Assembly: GCA_013299105.1 (NCBI GenBank)
Contig: JAAFJY010000006.1
Location: 1 to 64,000 of the forward strand
From: Chitinophagales bacterium
GTDB taxonomy: Bacteria; Bacteroidota; Bacteroidia; Chitinophagales; Saprospiraceae
Length of the DNA: 64,000 nucleotides
Direction of reading: 5' to 3'
Both the position numbers and the translations under genes were made by a program. This document shows positions 8,666 to 15,768 of the stretch, in pieces. Within the stretch, counting starts at the first letter, position 1; every line of letters starts with the position of its first letter. The notes beneath the pieces are model-generated. The model saw only the letters and a list, made by a program, of their open reading frames with translations. It was not told the DNA's origin and did no database searches.

Positions 8666-9541
8666 ATGAAACCCTTGCTCAAAAAATCCTTGGAAAGCAT
8701 CAACCAGTCGTACATCGTGCGGTACTTGAAAGAACCGCATTTCGATCCCAACTGGCATTTTCACCCCCATTATCAATTGTTCACGGTTTTGGAAGGCAGC
8801 GGAACCCGTTTTATCGGCGACGATATTCGCCATTTCGAGGCGGGCGACACGGTTTTTTTAGCCCCCAACATGCCACACCTGTGGCGCAGCGATCGTGCTT
8901 ATTTTGAAAAAGACTCAGGTTTACGGACCCAGGGCATTGTGGTTTATTTTACGGCAGACTTTTTAGGTGCGGAGTTTTTTGAAAAACCAGAGATGTATGT
9001 CATCAAGCAATTTTTGAGCCAGAGCGAAAGGGGCTTGGATTTGACCAACAGCGCCAGCTTGAAAGCAGCGATTGTGGAAGATTTGATCGAGTTGAATACC
9101 CTGAATGGTTTTGAGGGGGTGCAAAAACTGCTGTCTATTTTACACAAACTATCCATTTGCACGGATCACCCATTCATCGCCAGCGTCAATTACGAGAACA
9201 CCCACAAAGTATCCGAAACGGAACGGATGCGCTTGGTACACGAATACGTACTCAAGCACTACAAAGAGAAAATCAGCCTCACAGCCGTAGCCGCTTTGGC
9301 CAATATGACTGAAGCCGCTTTTTGCCGCTATTTCAAAACCCGCACCAACAAAACTTTCTCCGATTTTGTACGCGAAATCCGAATTGGCCATGCTTGCAAA
9401 CTGCTATTGGAAGGAAAAATGTCGATTGCGCAGGTGAGCTATGAAAGTGGCTTCCATACTGTGTCAAATTTTAACAATCAATTTAAGGCCTTGAAAGGCC
9501 AAAGCCCTAAGGAGTATCGGCGGGTGTATGTGCGGGATTGA
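8666..9541 (+). CDS. AraC family transcriptional regulator
   Basis: About 291 residues. The N-terminal cupin-like sensor half has the typical pattern HFDPNWHFHPHYQLF and GDDIRHFEAGDTVFLAPN. The C-terminal third is a double helix-turn-helix DNA-binding domain: LTAVAALANMTEAAFCRYF, then IAQVSYESGFHTVSNFNNQF, then the closing GQSPKEYRR. The ATG at 8666 is preferred; a TTG at 8654 would add four residues. It is transcribed divergently from the epimerase/oxidoreductase operon, so it probably senses a sugar and controls those genes. Confidence 0.93.
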   Translation: MKPLLKKSLESINQSYIVRYLKEPHFDPNWHFHPHYQLFTVLEGSGTRFIGDDIRHFEAGDTVFLAPNMPHLWRSDRAYFEKDSGLRTQGIVVYFTADFLGAEFFEKPEMYVIKQFLSQSERGLDLTNSASLKAAIVEDLIELNTLNGFEGVQKLLSILHKLSICTDHPFIASVNYENTHKVSETERMRLVHEYVLKHYKEKISLTAVAALANMTEAAFCRYFKTRTNKTFSDFVREIRIGHACKLLLEGKMSIAQVSYESGFHTVSNFNNQFKALKGQSPKEYRRVYVRD

Positions 9542-9554
9542 GGATGAACTATTT

Positions 9555-10064
9555 TCACTCCCCTTGGTCCAGTATATTCTTCACGCGCTCAATTGGCAGG
9601 TCCGACATTTGCGAGATGGCTTGCAAGTCTTTTCCTTCATTAAGCCAAAACCTGAAGACTCTCGACAGGGATTGTATTACCCTTTCCTCCGTTAAAACGA
9701 GTTCTTCATTCTCTTTGGTCCGCTCTTCATTCTCTTTGGTCCGCTCTTCATTCTCTTTGGTCCGCTCTTCATTCTCTTTGGTCCGCTCTTCATTCTCTTT
9801 TCTTAGCCTTTCATTCGTTTGCTTGAGCACTTTGTTTTTCTTCTCCTGAGCTAAGTTTTCCTTTATTATTTGCTGCGCCAAATGGAAGTATTCGTCAGCT
9901 TTCTTCAATGCCTCCTCTTTCTGAGCGCGCTCATGTTCTACTTGCATGCGGATGTAGTCCTCCATTTCAGAGATGAGCATGTCTTCGAATCGAATCTGCT
10001 CCATCAATTTATACTCCTGATCTGACAATTGTACTCTTTGCATAATTAGTAGGTATTTATTCAC
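9555..10064 (-). CDS. Free-standing copy of the Rpn nuclease C-terminal region (candidate regulator/antitoxin)
   Basis: A 169-residue protein with no nuclease domain. From its second residue it aligns with the C-terminal part of the upstream Rpn-type protein: NKYLLIMQRV versus NKYLPIMQRL, EDMLISEMEDYIRMQVEHER shared exactly, then KKADEYFHLAQQ, a charged heptad repeat (KENEERT), and an ending LDQGE in both. Its GTG start overlaps the TGA stop of the Rpn gene (GTGA at 10064-10061), which implies translational coupling. A 3' duplication of the nuclease gene explains the arrangement. Known Rpn loci in enterobacteria make a short C-terminal product that inhibits the full-length toxin; an equivalent role here is inference. 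An ATG seven codons in is an alternative start. Confidence 0.75.
   Translation of the reverse strand: MNKYLLIMQRVQLSDQEYKLMEQIRFEDMLISEMEDYIRMQVEHERAQKEEALKKADEYFHLAQQIIKENLAQEKKNKVLKQTNERLRKENEERTKENEERTKENEERTKENEERTKENEELVLTEERVIQSLSRVFRFWLNEGKDLQAISQMSDLPIERVKNILDQGE
9707..9801. repeat. 21-bp minisatellite in the Rpn C-terminal paralogue
   Basis: Four perfect tandem copies of a 21-base unit beginning CATTCTCTTTGG, plus a partial fifth. On the coding strand each unit encodes seven residues (KENEERT), so copy-number change keeps the frame and lengthens a coiled coil. Confidence 0.9.
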
Positions 10065-11212
10065 TCTCCCTGGTCTAGCATATCCTTCACGGAGTCAACC
10101 GAAAGGTTCATCATTAGGGAAATGGTTTCAAGGTCTTTTCCTTCATTGAATAAAACCCTGGCGATTGTCGAGAAGCGTTTGCTCGACTCTTCTTGCTCCT
10201 TACTCAACTCTTCTTTCTCCTTGCTCAACTCTTCTTTCTCCTTGCTCAACTCTTCTTTCTCCTTGCTCAACTCTTCTTTCTCCTTGCCCAACTCTTCTTT
10301 CTCTTTGCCCCACTCCTCTTTCTCTTGCTCCAAAGCCACTTTTTCATTGTTACTTTGCTGGGCCAAATGAAAAAACTCATCGGCTTTCTTCAATGCCTCC
10401 AGTGTCCGTGCACGTTCATGTTCTACTTGCATGCGGATGTAATCCTCCATTTCGGAGATGAGCATGTCTTCGTATAGCATCTGCTCCATCAATTCAGGCT
10501 CATGGGTAGCCATGTGTAACCTTTGCATAATTGGCAGGTATTTGTTGGGTATTTCTCCCTGTTTTAATTCTAAAAAATGGGCATCCTCTCCCGCTTGGCT
10601 TTGATCAAAAACACTCAGTAAGGCCTCCAGTTCATTGCGGCGCTTGTCTTTTAGTGCCTTGATGCACACCACCAGGCAATCGTGGGTGAGGCATTCGATA
10701 AACGGATCGTGCTGTGCGATTGGTTCACCCGAATATGCATCCCAATATAAACGTTCTATTTTGATCACTGGAACATCAATGATATTTTCCAGATCGTAGC
10801 CTAGAAAATAGATATTGATGATTGGAATTGGCCGTTTGATGGGATTGCCATTTTCATCCTCGTCAAAGTAAAAATTCCCAGGATCTGCATATTGCCTCCC
10901 AAGGTAGCCTCTAAACCTGAAACTATCTGTTGGAATTTTCACTTTTTGGACTTCAAGCAAAGTAAGCTTGGTTCCGTACGGTGTTTTGATTTTAGCCGAA
11001 AAATCCAGGAAATAGGGCCTCAATCCATAAATGGGCTTCTTGAACTCGAATTCAGATTCTTCACCCATTTTAGGCGCAATGGCCTCAGTAGGGCGAAACT
11101 CCAATTCCAGGATTTCTTCTCCTAAAATGGCTCCTAAGAGCAAGCGAGCAGATTCCAAGTCTTCCATCAGAAACTTAAACACGACATCATAAAGGGGATT
11201 GGCAATAAGCAT
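10061..11212 (-). CDS. Rpn family recombination-promoting nuclease / PD-(D/E)XK transposase-like protein
   Basis: About 383 residues from the ATG before LIANPLYDVVFKFLMED, the usual start of this family; an upstream ATG at 11263 would add 17 hydrophobic residues. The N-terminal PD-(D/E)XK nuclease-like region covers roughly residues 1-230 and includes FLDFSAKIKTPYG and TLLEVQKVKIP, the conserved D...E-x-Q core. Then come a helical region, a coiled coil built of seven tandem heptads (EKEELSK) and a helix-turn-helix-like end (GKDLETISLMMNLSVDSV). Proteins of this family act in horizontal transfer and, in enterobacteria, in phage defence. The stop overlaps the start of the C-terminal twin. Flanks are repeat-rich. 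Confidence 0.88.
   Translation of the reverse strand: MLIANPLYDVVFKFLMEDLESARLLLGAILGEEILELEFRPTEAIAPKMGEESEFEFKKPIYGLRPYFLDFSAKIKTPYGTKLTLLEVQKVKIPTDSFRFRGYLGRQYADPGNFYFDEDENGNPIKRPIPIINIYFLGYDLENIIDVPVIKIERLYWDAYSGEPIAQHDPFIECLTHDCLVVCIKALKDKRRNELEALLSVFDQSQAGEDAHFLELKQGEIPNKYLPIMQRLHMATHEPELMEQMLYEDMLISEMEDYIRMQVEHERARTLEALKKADEFFHLAQQSNNEKVALEQEKEEWGKEKEELGKEKEELSKEKEELSKEKEELSKEKEELSKEQEESSKRFSTIARVLFNEGKDLETISLMMNLSVDSVKDMLDQGE
10181..10327. repeat. 21-bp minisatellite in the Rpn gene
   Basis: Seven head-to-tail 21-base units, the middle ones matching GCTCAACTCTTCTTTCTCC-TT, encode heptads of the type EKEELSK on the minus strand. The unit differs in sequence from the array in the downstream paralogue but has the same seven-codon length. 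Confidence 0.9.
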
Positions 11213-11596
11213 ACTGGCTAATTTTTTAACAAAAATAAAATATATTTTTAAAATAAAAAACAAAAATGATATTATTCTAAAAACTTCGGAGACGTTTCCG
11301 CAGCTGAGAATTATCTGATTTTCATGATGAATATGAAGCGTTTATGACCGCGAGGCGGGCCAATTCTCTAATTCTTTGAAATTCTTGTTTAGACAAAAAT
11401 TGGTCAACGTTATTCAAGTAATTCTGTAATTCTTCAATTCTGAAAATTCTGGTTTGGGAAAAAAATTCTGGTTTAGGAAAAAAGCACCTCGCTTGATTAC
11501 CCAGACCGCGTTCACCGAAGTTTTCAGTATTATTATCGTCTTGAAAAATTATTTCAGATGTGATAATCCAGCCGAGTGGTTCCGAGACCAAAAACC
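11213..11596. other. Intergenic gap upstream of the Rpn gene
   Basis: An AT-rich stretch (11220-11280) likely holds the Rpn promoter. The rest is a long modular repeat (11353-11494). The open frame on the minus strand through this repeat is built from repeat sequence and is not treated as a gene. Confidence 0.5.
11353..11494 (+). repeat. Modular dispersed repeat, copy R3 (longest AATTCTG tract)
   Basis: Modules in order are AATTCTCTAATTCTTTG, TTGTTTAGACAAAAA, TTGGTCAACGTTATTCAAG, a four-unit tract of AATTCTGT-like 8-mers, GGTTTGGGAAAAAAA and a repeated TTCTGGTTTAGGAAAAAA. The tract occurs both before and after the GGTCAACGT box, so modules are reiterated inside one copy. Confidence 0.7.
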
Positions 11597-12487
11597 CTAA
11601 CCAAGGTGCTGAACCGTGCTCCTGTTTGCTGCTTTCTTAAACCGATTGATAAACGTACAATGCTGACAAAAATCTTCCACCAAGACGCCTTTCAAAAATC
11701 CATCTCGCATTTTAGTAAACCTTTCGCTGTTGAGAATGTCGTCCAGCGCTTGCGTTTTGGCGTTGCCTAAATTGATCACCGCGTCTTTGTCCAAACAGCA
11801 AGGAACCACCGTACCATCCGCATGGATGCCAATGTGATTGACCGTGCCATGACAACGCCCACGGGTACCCTGGTGGGGCAAAGAAAACGAGGGCCATTCA
11901 AAGCGGGAATCAAAATGCAGGTAAAGTTTGTTCCAGATTCTTTTGGATTTGATGGCACCCAATTCCAGGTTTCTATTGATCTCGGTGCCGAAGTAGGCTT
12001 CTATTTTGGTGTATATCTCTTCATTGTCTGCGGCATTGCTTTCTTGGTTCCACAAGCGGTAGTTGATGTACAAGGCGGGTCTTTGCTCATGGGCCATTTT
12101 TGTAAATTCAAAAATGGGCAATAGATAAGGGTCAAGGGGGCGATTCGGAAAATTGTCTTTGAAAGCTTGTAAGGAGAAATTAACTTGTCTTACACAACTG
12201 GAATCAATGAGCTGCTTGGTGTATTTTTTGATCAGAATCCCATTGGAGGTGATGTCAATTTGGGCTTGGTATTGTTTACAAATCTCCAAAATTTGCAAAA
12301 ACTGAGGGTGGGCCAATGGTTCTCCCATCAAGTGCAGGGAAACAATTTCAGTAAGTGGTACCACTTGCTTCAAAATCGCCTCAAATTCAAAAAGGTCCAT
12401 CAACTTCTTGTCCTTTTCGACTACCGGGCAAAAAGAACACTGCACATTGCAAATATTGGAGATTTCGAGGTTGATTCTTTTGAACAT
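11597..12487 (-). CDS. Radical SAM/SPASM domain protein
   Basis: A 296-residue protein. The radical-SAM cluster motif C-x3-C-x2-C is seen as CNVQCSFC at about residues 13-20, followed by GEPLAHPQF and the TSNG strand. A C-terminal SPASM-type auxiliary cluster region is suggested by RCHGTVNHIGIHADGTVVPCC and CQHCTFINRFKK. These enzymes perform radical chemistry, often peptide or cofactor modification. No precursor peptide or partner gene is recognisable next to it, so the substrate is unknown. It is followed on the same strand by repeat-rich DNA and preceded by recO. Confidence 0.9.
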   Translation of the reverse strand: MFKRINLEISNICNVQCSFCPVVEKDKKLMDLFEFEAILKQVVPLTEIVSLHLMGEPLAHPQFLQILEICKQYQAQIDITSNGILIKKYTKQLIDSSCVRQVNFSLQAFKDNFPNRPLDPYLLPIFEFTKMAHEQRPALYINYRLWNQESNAADNEEIYTKIEAYFGTEINRNLELGAIKSKRIWNKLYLHFDSRFEWPSFSLPHQGTRGRCHGTVNHIGIHADGTVVPCCLDKDAVINLGNAKTQALDDILNSERFTKMRDGFLKGVLVEDFCQHCTFINRFKKAANRSTVQHLG

Positions 12488-12605
12488 GAAGCTGCTTGAG
12501 ATTTACTGCCAACTTTTTTGCCACACAAAAATGCTCATAATGCGCTATACAATTTAGCTTTCGCTATGAAAATTCATAAAATCTTATCCCCTAACTACCC
12601 CCTCT

Positions 12606-12652
12606 CTTCAACATTTCAACCCTTCAACCTTTCAACTTAGCCTCAACTCAAC
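12606..12652. repeat. Gene-end tract of TTCAACCT-type repeats
   Basis: A degenerate tract of 7-8 base units (TTCAACATTTCAACCCTTCAAC and so on) directly after recO. The last codons of recO (encoding VLS and stop) overlap CTCAACTCAACACC, the inner end of the tract. The same tract type occurs at 38.3, 40.3 and 56.5 kb. Confidence 0.6.
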
Positions 12653-13368
12653 ACCTCTTGCAAAACGGGCAAAGTCAACAACTCTGGAAAATGCTCGAGG
12701 TGCAGGCGGTAGTATTCCAGGATATGAGACAACAGCTTGCGGCGTTGCGTGCCGATCATGGCCAGGGTATGCAAGTCGGCAGGGGCGCACTGGAGCAGGT
12801 CGTACCAAAGCTGGCTCATGTTTTGGTCCAAACAATAAGGTGCGTTGGGCGATTCCGCACAAAAAACACCGTCGTGGAGGTTGAAAATGGGGCGATTTTC
12901 GTCCCAATCTCCACCCGGCATGAAACCCAAGAAACCACTCAACTCCAGCATAAAGTGCAGGTGAAAATTGGCTGCCGAGTGCTTGGTTTGGTCCAAAGAA
13001 ACAAAGGATTGAAATAAAAAATCGAATAAAGCCTCGTTGGCTTCGGTTTCGCGGATGGTTTTTCGGGCTACTTCCGTGATGAATAAACCTACGGCTGCCT
13101 TGCGCACGTCAAAAGGCAAGTCTTGGTATACGTAAGCAGCCTTTACTTCTTGGATGCGGTTGAGGCCTTTGTCTTCACGGGCTCCTGCTACGAGGTCCAG
13201 GATGGACATGACTTGGTACAGGACTGCTTGTCCTCGGTTGTTTTTGCTCCGCACGCCATTCACGATGTAGCTTTGCAGGCCACGGGCCTCGGTGTAGATG
13301 TCTACAATGAGGCTGGTATCGCGGTACTTGACCGTCCTGAATACAATACCACGGGTGTGGATGAGCAT
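12643..13368 (-). CDS. recO: DNA repair protein RecO
   Basis: Recombination mediator that helps load RecA with RecR. The N-terminal OB fold is recognisable from LIHTRGIVFRTVKYRDTSLI, SYIVNGVRS and YQVMSILDLV. A helical C-terminal part follows. The four-Cys zinc motif of some RecO proteins is not visible. The ATG at 13368 directly precedes the conserved LIHTRGIV; the frame stays open further upstream but that extension lacks family character. 241 residues, normal for Bacteroidota. It lies 10 bases downstream of the MORN lipoprotein gene, so they may share a transcript. Confidence 0.93.
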   Translation of the reverse strand: MLIHTRGIVFRTVKYRDTSLIVDIYTEARGLQSYIVNGVRSKNNRGQAVLYQVMSILDLVAGAREDKGLNRIQEVKAAYVYQDLPFDVRKAAVGLFITEVARKTIRETEANEALFDFLFQSFVSLDQTKHSAANFHLHFMLELSGFLGFMPGGDWDENRPIFNLHDGVFCAESPNAPYCLDQNMSQLWYDLLQCAPADLHTLAMIGTQRRKLLSHILEYYRLHLEHFPELLTLPVLQEVLS

Positions 13369-13378
13369 AAGTCTTTGG

Positions 13379-14089
13379 TTAACTCTTCTTCCAAATGGTC
13401 TTGCAAATGCCTTTTTTGCAGTCCATTGTTTTGATGTGCACCCCGTTTTTGTCATAAAACTTGAGGGGGCCGTTTTCTGAATCACCGTTCAGGTAGCTGC
13501 CTTCTACACTCAACTTGCCGTTGGAGTGGTACTCCTTGAACGGGCCATTTTCGAGGTTGTTGTCAAAGTTGACGGACTCTTTCAAAACACCTGTTTCGTA
13601 ATATTGGTTCCAAGTACCATCCATGCTATTGTTGAGGTACTGGCCTAGGGTTTTTAACTTTCCATTGGGGTAATACAACTTGTAAGGGCCTTCAAAAACA
13701 CCATGTCGATAAGTTTCCACGATTTGGGTATCCCCTTTAGCAGTGTACAAAATGCGGAGACCTTCGAGTTTTCCGTTGAGGTATTCCATCTGCTCGAGCA
13801 GCACGCCCTTGGGGCTCACGCGCTCTACTGTCCCATGCTTCACTTCAGAGCCTGATAAGACCGAATAAGTCAAATTGTTGCCATCTAAGTCCGTTTCATT
13901 GATCAGTTCCACAGGTGCTTCAATTGCAGCAATTGGAGATGGGACGGGCTTCGGTTCGGCTCCGGCAGCTTGGTCTTCATCTTTTTTAGCTGATTTATCA
14001 GAGTTGCACGAACTGGAAGCTAAAGCCAGCACAATCAAAAGAAACAGACCTACAAGGTGGCGAACGAAAGGCATAAGAGTATTTTGCAT
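13379..14089 (-). CDS. MORN-repeat (YwqK-like) lipoprotein
   Basis: About 236 residues. The N-terminus is hydrophobic and ends in the lipobox LASSSC, so export and lipid anchoring are likely. The mature part holds repeated MORN-2-type units of the pattern G-x-Y/F-x2-Y-x2-G: VFEGPYKLYYPNGKLK, MDGTWNQYYETGVLK, ENGPFKEYHSNGKL and ENGPLKFYDKNGVH. Relatives are labelled YwqK antitoxins or MORN proteins, but a binding partner is unknown. The end contains a Cys pair in MDCKKGICKTIWKK. ATG at 14089 is preferred over an upstream ATG because it begins the signal peptide; 14074 is also possible. Confidence 0.85.
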   Translation of the reverse strand: MQNTLMPFVRHLVGLFLLIVLALASSSCNSDKSAKKDEDQAAGAEPKPVPSPIAAIEAPVELINETDLDGNNLTYSVLSGSEVKHGTVERVSPKGVLLEQMEYLNGKLEGLRILYTAKGDTQIVETYRHGVFEGPYKLYYPNGKLKTLGQYLNNSMDGTWNQYYETGVLKESVNFDNNLENGPFKEYHSNGKLSVEGSYLNGDSENGPLKFYDKNGVHIKTMDCKKGICKTIWKKS

Positions 14090-14178
14090 AGCATATGAGT
14101 TAAAATCAGGTGTGTGTACCAATTGGCCCAGCAATTGAACCAAGTGGTACATATATATAAGGTGCAAAAGCTACCAAA

Positions 14179-15498
14179 TCAAGCCCCCATCACGGGGTTA
14201 CGCCCGATGCTGAGGTAAGTAAACCCTTGTTCAGCCATAACCTCCAGGTCATAAAGGTTGCGGCCATCGAAAATCACTGGGCTTTTCAACAATTGCCTTA
14301 ATACCTGAAAGCTTGGCGTGCGGAATACACTCCACTCGGTCACAATGGCCAAGGCGTCGGCTTCGATTAGGGTTTCGTACTGGTCAGCACAATAAGTGAG
14401 GCGATCGCCAAAGATTTTTTTAACGTTCTCTATGGCCTCGGGATCAAAAACCCGGATTTGCACACCGGCTTCCAGCAACTCTTCGATGATGTACAAAGCT
14501 GGAGCTTCGCGGATGTCATCGGTATTGGGTTTAAAGGCGAGGCCCCACATGGCGATGGTTTTGCCTTTCAAATCCGATCCAAAATGGGCTTTGATTTTTT
14601 TGGCCAACAAAAAACGTTGTTGGTCATTGACCGACATCACCGCGTCGAGGATGCGAAACTCGTACTTGTTTTCAGCGGCAGTTTTGGCCAGGGCTTGCAC
14701 ATCCTTGGGAAAGCAGCTGCCGCCATAACCTACGCCCGGAAACAAAAAGCGCTTACCGATGCGAGAATCACTGCCCATGCCAATGCGCACCATGTCGACA
14801 TTGGCCCCTACTTTTTCGCAGAGGTTGGCAATTTCGTTCATAAAGGAGATGCGGGTCGCCAGGTAGGAATTGGCCGCATATTTGGTCATTTCCGCCGAGC
14901 GCAAGTCCATGAAATAAATAGGATTGCCCTGGCGAACAAATGGCTCATACAATTGCTTCATCAGTTTGTTGGCGCGTTCGCTGGAAGCGCCGATTACTAC
15001 GCGGTCAGGCTTTAGAAAGTCATCAACGGCGACACCTTCGCGTAAAAATTCGGGATTGGAGACTACATCAAACAGGTCCGTCGATAAATTCTTGGCTAAA
15101 ATGGCATGCACTTTTTCGCCAGTACCCACTGGTACGGTGCTCTTGTCAACGACAATTTTGTAGTCTTTGATCATGCTTGACAGCTGCTCACTCACCCCTA
15201 AGATATAGGACAAATCTGCAGAACCGTCTTCGCCAGGAGGAGTAGGCAGGGCCAGGAAAATAATCTGGGCTTGCTCGATGGCCTCGGCTAGGTTGGTGGT
15301 GAATTTCAAGCGCCCCTGTTTGGTGTTGCGCTCGAATAAAATCTCCAAACCAGGTTCAAAAATGGGAACTTCGCCCCGGTTCAAACGCGCCACCTTGTTT
15401 TCATCAATGTCTACACAAACTACGTGATTACCCGTTTCGGCAAAACAAGTGCCTGTTACCAAGCCCACATATCCAGTTCCAACAACAGCTAAATTCAT
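14179..15498 (-). CDS. ugd: UDP-glucose/GDP-mannose 6-dehydrogenase
   Basis: A 439-residue NAD-dependent four-electron oxidase that makes a UDP-uronic acid (or GDP-mannuronic acid) for capsule or exopolysaccharide. The N-terminal Rossmann motif is LAVVGTGYVGLVTG. The catalytic Cys lies in GYGGSCFPKDVQAL at about residue 261, and KSTVPVGTG, AEMTKYAANSYLA and FKPNTDDIREAPA are also family landmarks. UDP-glucose is the more usual substrate for this length and motif set. The ATG at 15498 begins the conserved core. No polysaccharide cluster surrounds it. Confidence 0.94.
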   Translation of the reverse strand: MNLAVVGTGYVGLVTGTCFAETGNHVVCVDIDENKVARLNRGEVPIFEPGLEILFERNTKQGRLKFTTNLAEAIEQAQIIFLALPTPPGEDGSADLSYILGVSEQLSSMIKDYKIVVDKSTVPVGTGEKVHAILAKNLSTDLFDVVSNPEFLREGVAVDDFLKPDRVVIGASSERANKLMKQLYEPFVRQGNPIYFMDLRSAEMTKYAANSYLATRISFMNEIANLCEKVGANVDMVRIGMGSDSRIGKRFLFPGVGYGGSCFPKDVQALAKTAAENKYEFRILDAVMSVNDQQRFLLAKKIKAHFGSDLKGKTIAMWGLAFKPNTDDIREAPALYIIEELLEAGVQIRVFDPEAIENVKKIFGDRLTYCADQYETLIEADALAIVTEWSVFRTPSFQVLRQLLKSPVIFDGRNLYDLEVMAEQGFTYLSIGRNPVMGA

Positions 15499-15768
15499 AA
15501 AAACGCTTGATTTTTCGTTTTGGGATTGTTCAAAGGGTAATTCAGTGCTATTGCCTTGACAATTTTGCACTAAGTTTTCACTAAAAAACACACAAAAGTA
15601 CAGCAACAGATGTTGTAAATCCACATTGTGTACATCTTTTTGCGTTATCTCTTCAGTAATGCTTGAAATAAACGCAAATTAGCTGCAAATTTATATAATA
15701 GGGTCTTTAACGAGCCCATGCCTTTTTCATTCCTGACCTAAAACACACTGCTTGTGCAAGTCGCTGCC

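Noticed and set aside
9707-10327. Tandem 21-bp arrays considered as a CRISPR
   Set aside because: Units are contiguous with no spacers and encode heptads inside genes.
11322-11591. 89-codon minus-strand frame in the repeat region
   Set aside because: Composed of AATTCTG repeat sequence (reads as polar repetitive peptide); not protein-like.
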